From positions 43,869,772-43,933,771 of the forward strand of contig JABBOT010000080.1 of the NCBI GenBank assembly GCA_016165875.1: a stretch of DNA of 64,000 bases, written 5' to 3'. A program made the translations under genes and the position numbers. Positions 62,001-64,000 of the stretch are shown piece by piece. Below the pieces are notes generated by a model that saw nothing but the letters and a program-made list of their open reading frames with translations, was not told where the DNA came from and ran no database searches. This DNA is from Acanthopleura granulata. Lineage: Eukaryota > Mollusca > Polyplacophora > Chitonida > Chitonidae. The first letter of the stretch is position 1. Every line of letters starts with the position of its first letter.

Positions 62001-63009
62001 CTTTTAATTCTCCAAGTAAACATATATCTCGTATTTTTTCGTTTGAAATCTCGGTACAAACTGCCCGTAAGGTATAATTAACGGTGTGTCGAGTCACACA
62101 GCAGCCAGTGCAGGTCACATGGCAAGGACTGGTGCACCACACAGGTTTGGCTGTTGGATCACCTTCAATTCATGGGGTTTTCTCTCTTTTACTTGGCCAT
62201 TTCACGCATTCGTCTTACACATGATACAGGCGCGGAGAGTGGGAACTTAACTTTTCTCACTATTTTCGGTTTTCATGTTTGTTTTCCAGGAAACCTGAAG
62301 CCGATCAGCATCATTGATCCATTTCAGTGCATTGTGGCGCTGGTAGGGGCCGTAGTAGTCTTGGGTTATGGTAGGTACCTGCACTTGGTGACAAACGGGA
62401 GAAATTTTCAAGTTACATGTTGTGATTGTTGTTTACAATTGGGGAAAAATCACCATCTTTCTCTGGACAGCTGATAAACCTCCTGATATAAGGCCGCAGC
62501 CGTTTTTGTCAGGGCTGGATTTTATAACCTCTTAGAGATGTAATGTGCGAAAGATGGATTCTATAACCGGCGAGAGTTGCATTCTATAACTTACAAGAGC
62601 TGGATTCTATAAAGGACGAGAGCTGGATTCCATAACCGTCGAGAACTGCATTCTATAACCGTCGAGAGCTAGATTCTATAACTGTCGAAAGCTGTACTCT
62701 GTTGGGCAAGTGCTAAAAAACTTTCTGCCAAAAGCGTTAATTTTCTAGAACCTTTCTTGTTTTGATACATCTGTGTAATGCAGAGATGATAAGCTGTCCC
62801 AGTTTTCGATTCGTTATATCTAGAAATTTGTTTCCAATCTAGCGTTTTCCAGGATTGGGGGACTGGAAGACTTGTACAAGGAATATTCCCGAGCTAAAGG
62901 GGGTGCAAACTTCCATTTGCTGCGCCCAGCTGGGGATAACTACATGCCTTGGCCGGGTTTCCTCTTTGGACAAACAGCGAGTTTCGTCTGGTACTGGTGC
63001 GCTGATCAG
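53077..63009 (+). CDS. SLC5-family sodium-solute symporter paralogue, 5' part (8 coding exons; continues beyond the window)
   Basis: Second SLC5 gene in tandem with the SLC5A3-like gene. Coding exons: 53077-53154, 58179-58250, 59752-59856, 60468-60527, 60684-60788, 61280-61397, 62290-62370, 62843-63009 (262 residues so far). Exons 2, 3, 4, 5 and 7 have exactly the lengths of their counterparts (72, 105, 60, 105 and 81 bp) and all intron phases agree. Exon 6 is 12 bp longer and exon 8 is 45 bp shorter. Recognisable motifs: [37 protein letters not shown] and WYWCADQ. Odd points: the SGLT1 His83 position is Gln64, and the [16 protein letters not shown] region is replaced by an unrelated-looking [16 protein letters not shown]. 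The exon 8 acceptor was set at 62842 because it restores frame and gives [12 protein letters not shown]. Start choice is by alignment; ATG 52975 is an alternative. The gene could be a diverged functional transporter or one losing function. Confidence 0.85.
53440..53552 (+). repeat. GC-rich repeat, left member of an inverted pair
   Basis: An island of high G+C (cgcgcctcgcgggtc, cgcgcgatttgcaccgtcct) in A+T-rich intron 1 of the second SLC5 gene. In reverse complement it aligns with 58005-58092, including the outer 'aagccggg' and the 'ccgtcctcgtgtcg' block. It also has internal hairpin potential. Confidence 0.65.
54661..54886 (+). mobile_element. tRNA-derived SINE, 5'-truncated, second SLC5 gene intron 1
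   Basis: Lacks most of the tRNA head. Retains 'gcctcccaccaatgcggttg' and a short local duplication of 'gttgctgtaa'. The body (gagaaggtctgccagcaacc, cccccgggctctgc, gtttcctcccactataatg) and 'gtaaaacaccaatcaaataa' end are well preserved, suggesting a fairly recent insertion. Confidence 0.85.
55405..55470 (-). mobile_element. tRNA-like fragment, reverse orientation
   Basis: Minus strand reads 'gtgtagtggttagcaaacg' (A-box-like) then 'ggattctgggtgcgagcct'. It resembles the 5' part of a tRNA-derived SINE, with no full tRNA structure. Confidence 0.35.
56384..57683. mobile_element. 1.3-kb foldback element with ~500-bp arms
   Basis: The left arm (56384-56879) and right arm (57167-57683) are inverted copies at roughly 75-80% identity. 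They share acccacttcagat, catgggtca, gtaaacaaagccag, gtgcatggtaccattg, cgcaagttt, ggctcattttgttcaaact and ccttaaaaattactg. A loop of about 290 bp separates them. Both arms keep a 64-73-codon open frame with similar translation. It occupies intron 1 of the second SLC5 gene. No transposase was recognised. Confidence 0.85.
58005..58092 (-). repeat. GC-rich repeat, right member of an inverted pair
   Basis: Contains 'cacgaggacggtgc' and, 16 bp later, 'gcaccatcctcgtg', a near-perfect hairpin. Its reverse complement aligns with 53440-53552, the outermost bases of both members reading 'aagccgg'. It lies about 90 bp upstream of coding exon 2 of the second SLC5 gene. Confidence 0.65.
60060..60385. repeat. 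~19-bp minisatellite with ~114-bp higher-order copy
   Basis: Units of about 19 bp resemble actgattatacagttatag, with a variant ending 'cactcactatacagttata'. A larger block (gattatacagttatatccgt ...) recurs at about 60194 and 60308, six units apart. It lies in intron 3 of the second SLC5 gene, ending about 80 bp before exon 4. Confidence 0.82.
61515..61560 (-). mobile_element. Short SINE 3'-end remnant
   Basis: 'gaagaatatttcacatatat' resembles the reversed SINE 3' region (caagaatatttcacttatat). Only about 45 bp remain, in intron 6 of the second SLC5 gene. Confidence 0.35.
62516..62700. repeat. 23-bp minisatellite, second SLC5 gene intron 7
   Basis: About eight copies of ggattctataaccgtcgagagct with substitutions, in the 470-bp intron between coding exons 7 and 8. 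Confidence 0.85.
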
Positions 63010-63470
63010 GTATTTGCAGGCCACGCAATATTGTGGGTGGTGATGGTAGTTAAATCATCTGGTACTGGTGCTCTGATCAGGTATCTCCAGGCCAGGCATT
63101 ATTGTGAGTGGTGATGGTGCGCTGATCAGGTATCTCCAGGCCAGGCAATATTGTGGGTGGTGATGGTGCGCTGATCAGGTATCTCCAGGCCAGGCAATAT
63201 TGTGGGTGGTGATGGTGCGCTGATCAGGTATCTCCAGGCCAGGCAATATTGTGGGTGGTGATGGTGCGCTGATCAGGTATCTCCAGGCCAGGCAATATTG
63301 TGGGTGGTGATGGTGCGCTGATCAGGTGTCTCCAGGCCAGGCAATATTGTGGGTGGTGATGGTGCGCTGATCAGGTGTCTCCAGGCCAGGCAGTATTGTG
63401 GGTGGTGATGGTGCGCTGATCAGGTGTCTCCAGGCCAGGCAATATTGTGGGTGGTGATGGTGGTTAAATC
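62995..63470 (+). repeat. 49-bp minisatellite derived from the end of SLC5 exon 8 and its donor
   Basis: 'ctgatcag|gtat' begins at 63002 (the true exon end) and recurs at about 63073, 63122, 63171, 63220, 63269, 63318, 63367 and 63416. Each unit carries the last bases of exon 8, a donor-like 'cag|gtatct' or 'cag|gtgtct', and the first intron bases (ccaggccaggcaatattgtg). The second copy also carries 'ctggtactggtgc' from further inside the exon, showing the exon was the source. Confidence 0.92.
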
Positions 63471-63609
63471 AACCTTGGGTGATGGGGGTGGGACCCAAGC
63501 ATCAGTCCTGTTATAATGTAAGACGTAAAGAAAATAGTTGGGGTTGGTGGGTGAGAGGAAAGGTTTATTTATTCCTTGTGTGCTAACAATGCCCGGGCAT
63601 GGACTACTC

Positions 63610-64000
63610 TGTTAGGATCAACAGAAGATACTTATGGTGGGTGGACTATACTGATAACATCAACACATGACAGGAACAGTGGGTAGACAACACTGGTAAC
63701 ATGAATACAGGCCTGGGACAGTGGGTGGGCTATGTTGGTAACATCAAATCGGATAAGGACAGTGTGGCACACTATACTCGTAACTTCAAAACGTGACAGT
63801 GGCAGTGGGTGTACCATGCTGGTAACATCAACACCGTTCAGGGACCGTGGTTGGACTATACTGGTAACGTCAACACAGGCAGGGACAGTGGGTTTACCAT
63901 GCTGGTAACATCAACACAGGATAGGGACAGTGTGACACACTATACTCGTAACTTAAACACAAGACAGGAACAATGGGAGTACCATCCTGGTAACATCAAC
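63610..64000. repeat. ~42-bp minisatellite running off the window edge
   Basis: Degenerate units of about 42 bp built on 'ctggtaacatcaacacagg' and 'gggacagtgggtggactata' recur about nine times. This lies in the intron after exon 8 of the second SLC5 gene and continues past position 64000. Confidence 0.82.

Overview
This is animal nuclear DNA, about 60% A+T. Every recognisable gene is split by GT-AG introns, and simple tandem repeats and short interspersed repeats fill the introns and intergenic DNA. At least seven copies or fragments belong to a tRNA-derived SINE family whose body and (aaat)n tail resemble the MetaSINE/BivaMD-type SINEs of bivalves. Together with the protein sequences this suggests a lophotrochozoan, most likely a bivalve or other mollusc. 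The species cannot be named from the sequence alone. No prokaryotic or viral gene, rRNA or CRISPR array was seen.

Region 1 (1-25373). A ~163-bp tandem repeat (1-700) and a dispersed repeat precede a short CRE/ETS-containing promoter candidate (about 2980-3207). Then comes a complete UBE4B/UFD2 ubiquitin chain-elongation (E4) ligase gene on the + strand. I reconstructed 26 coding exons that join to 3426 bp (1141 residues plus stop, exact frame) and end in a U-box. Three of its exons (8, 19 and 21) have partial local copies in adjacent introns. The exon 8 copies have expanded into a 1.6-kb minisatellite.

Region 2 (25374-34766). Intergenic DNA and the UBE4B 3' UTR. It holds a SINE, a 0.6-kb nested palindrome (29521-30138), a 42-bp minisatellite (about 30600-31560) and a reverse-oriented SINE. 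No convincing gene was found.

Region 3 (34780-46900). A complete sodium-solute symporter of the SLC5 family, closest to the sodium/myo-inositol cotransporter SMIT1 (SLC5A3): 15 coding exons, 728 residues. One intron carries a 590-bp transposon with ~93-bp terminal inverted repeats and a broken helix-turn-helix transposase fragment.

Region 4 (46900-53037). Intergenic DNA with degenerate minisatellites (one with an 85-bp higher-order repeat) and a small foldback element.

Region 5 (53038-64000). A second, tandemly arranged SLC5 paralogue, of which 8 coding exons (262 residues) lie in the window; the rest continues past the right edge. Its coding exons 2-5 and 7 match the lengths of the first SLC5 gene exactly and every intron phase agrees, so the pair arose by duplication. 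The second protein has diverged at normally conserved sites. Its 5-kb first intron contains a 1.3-kb foldback element. A 49-bp minisatellite made from the end of its exon 8 plus the splice donor lies just downstream of that exon.

Two themes stand out: repeated small duplications across exon-intron junctions, some expanded into tandem arrays that multiply splice-donor sequences, and an abundance of palindromic elements.
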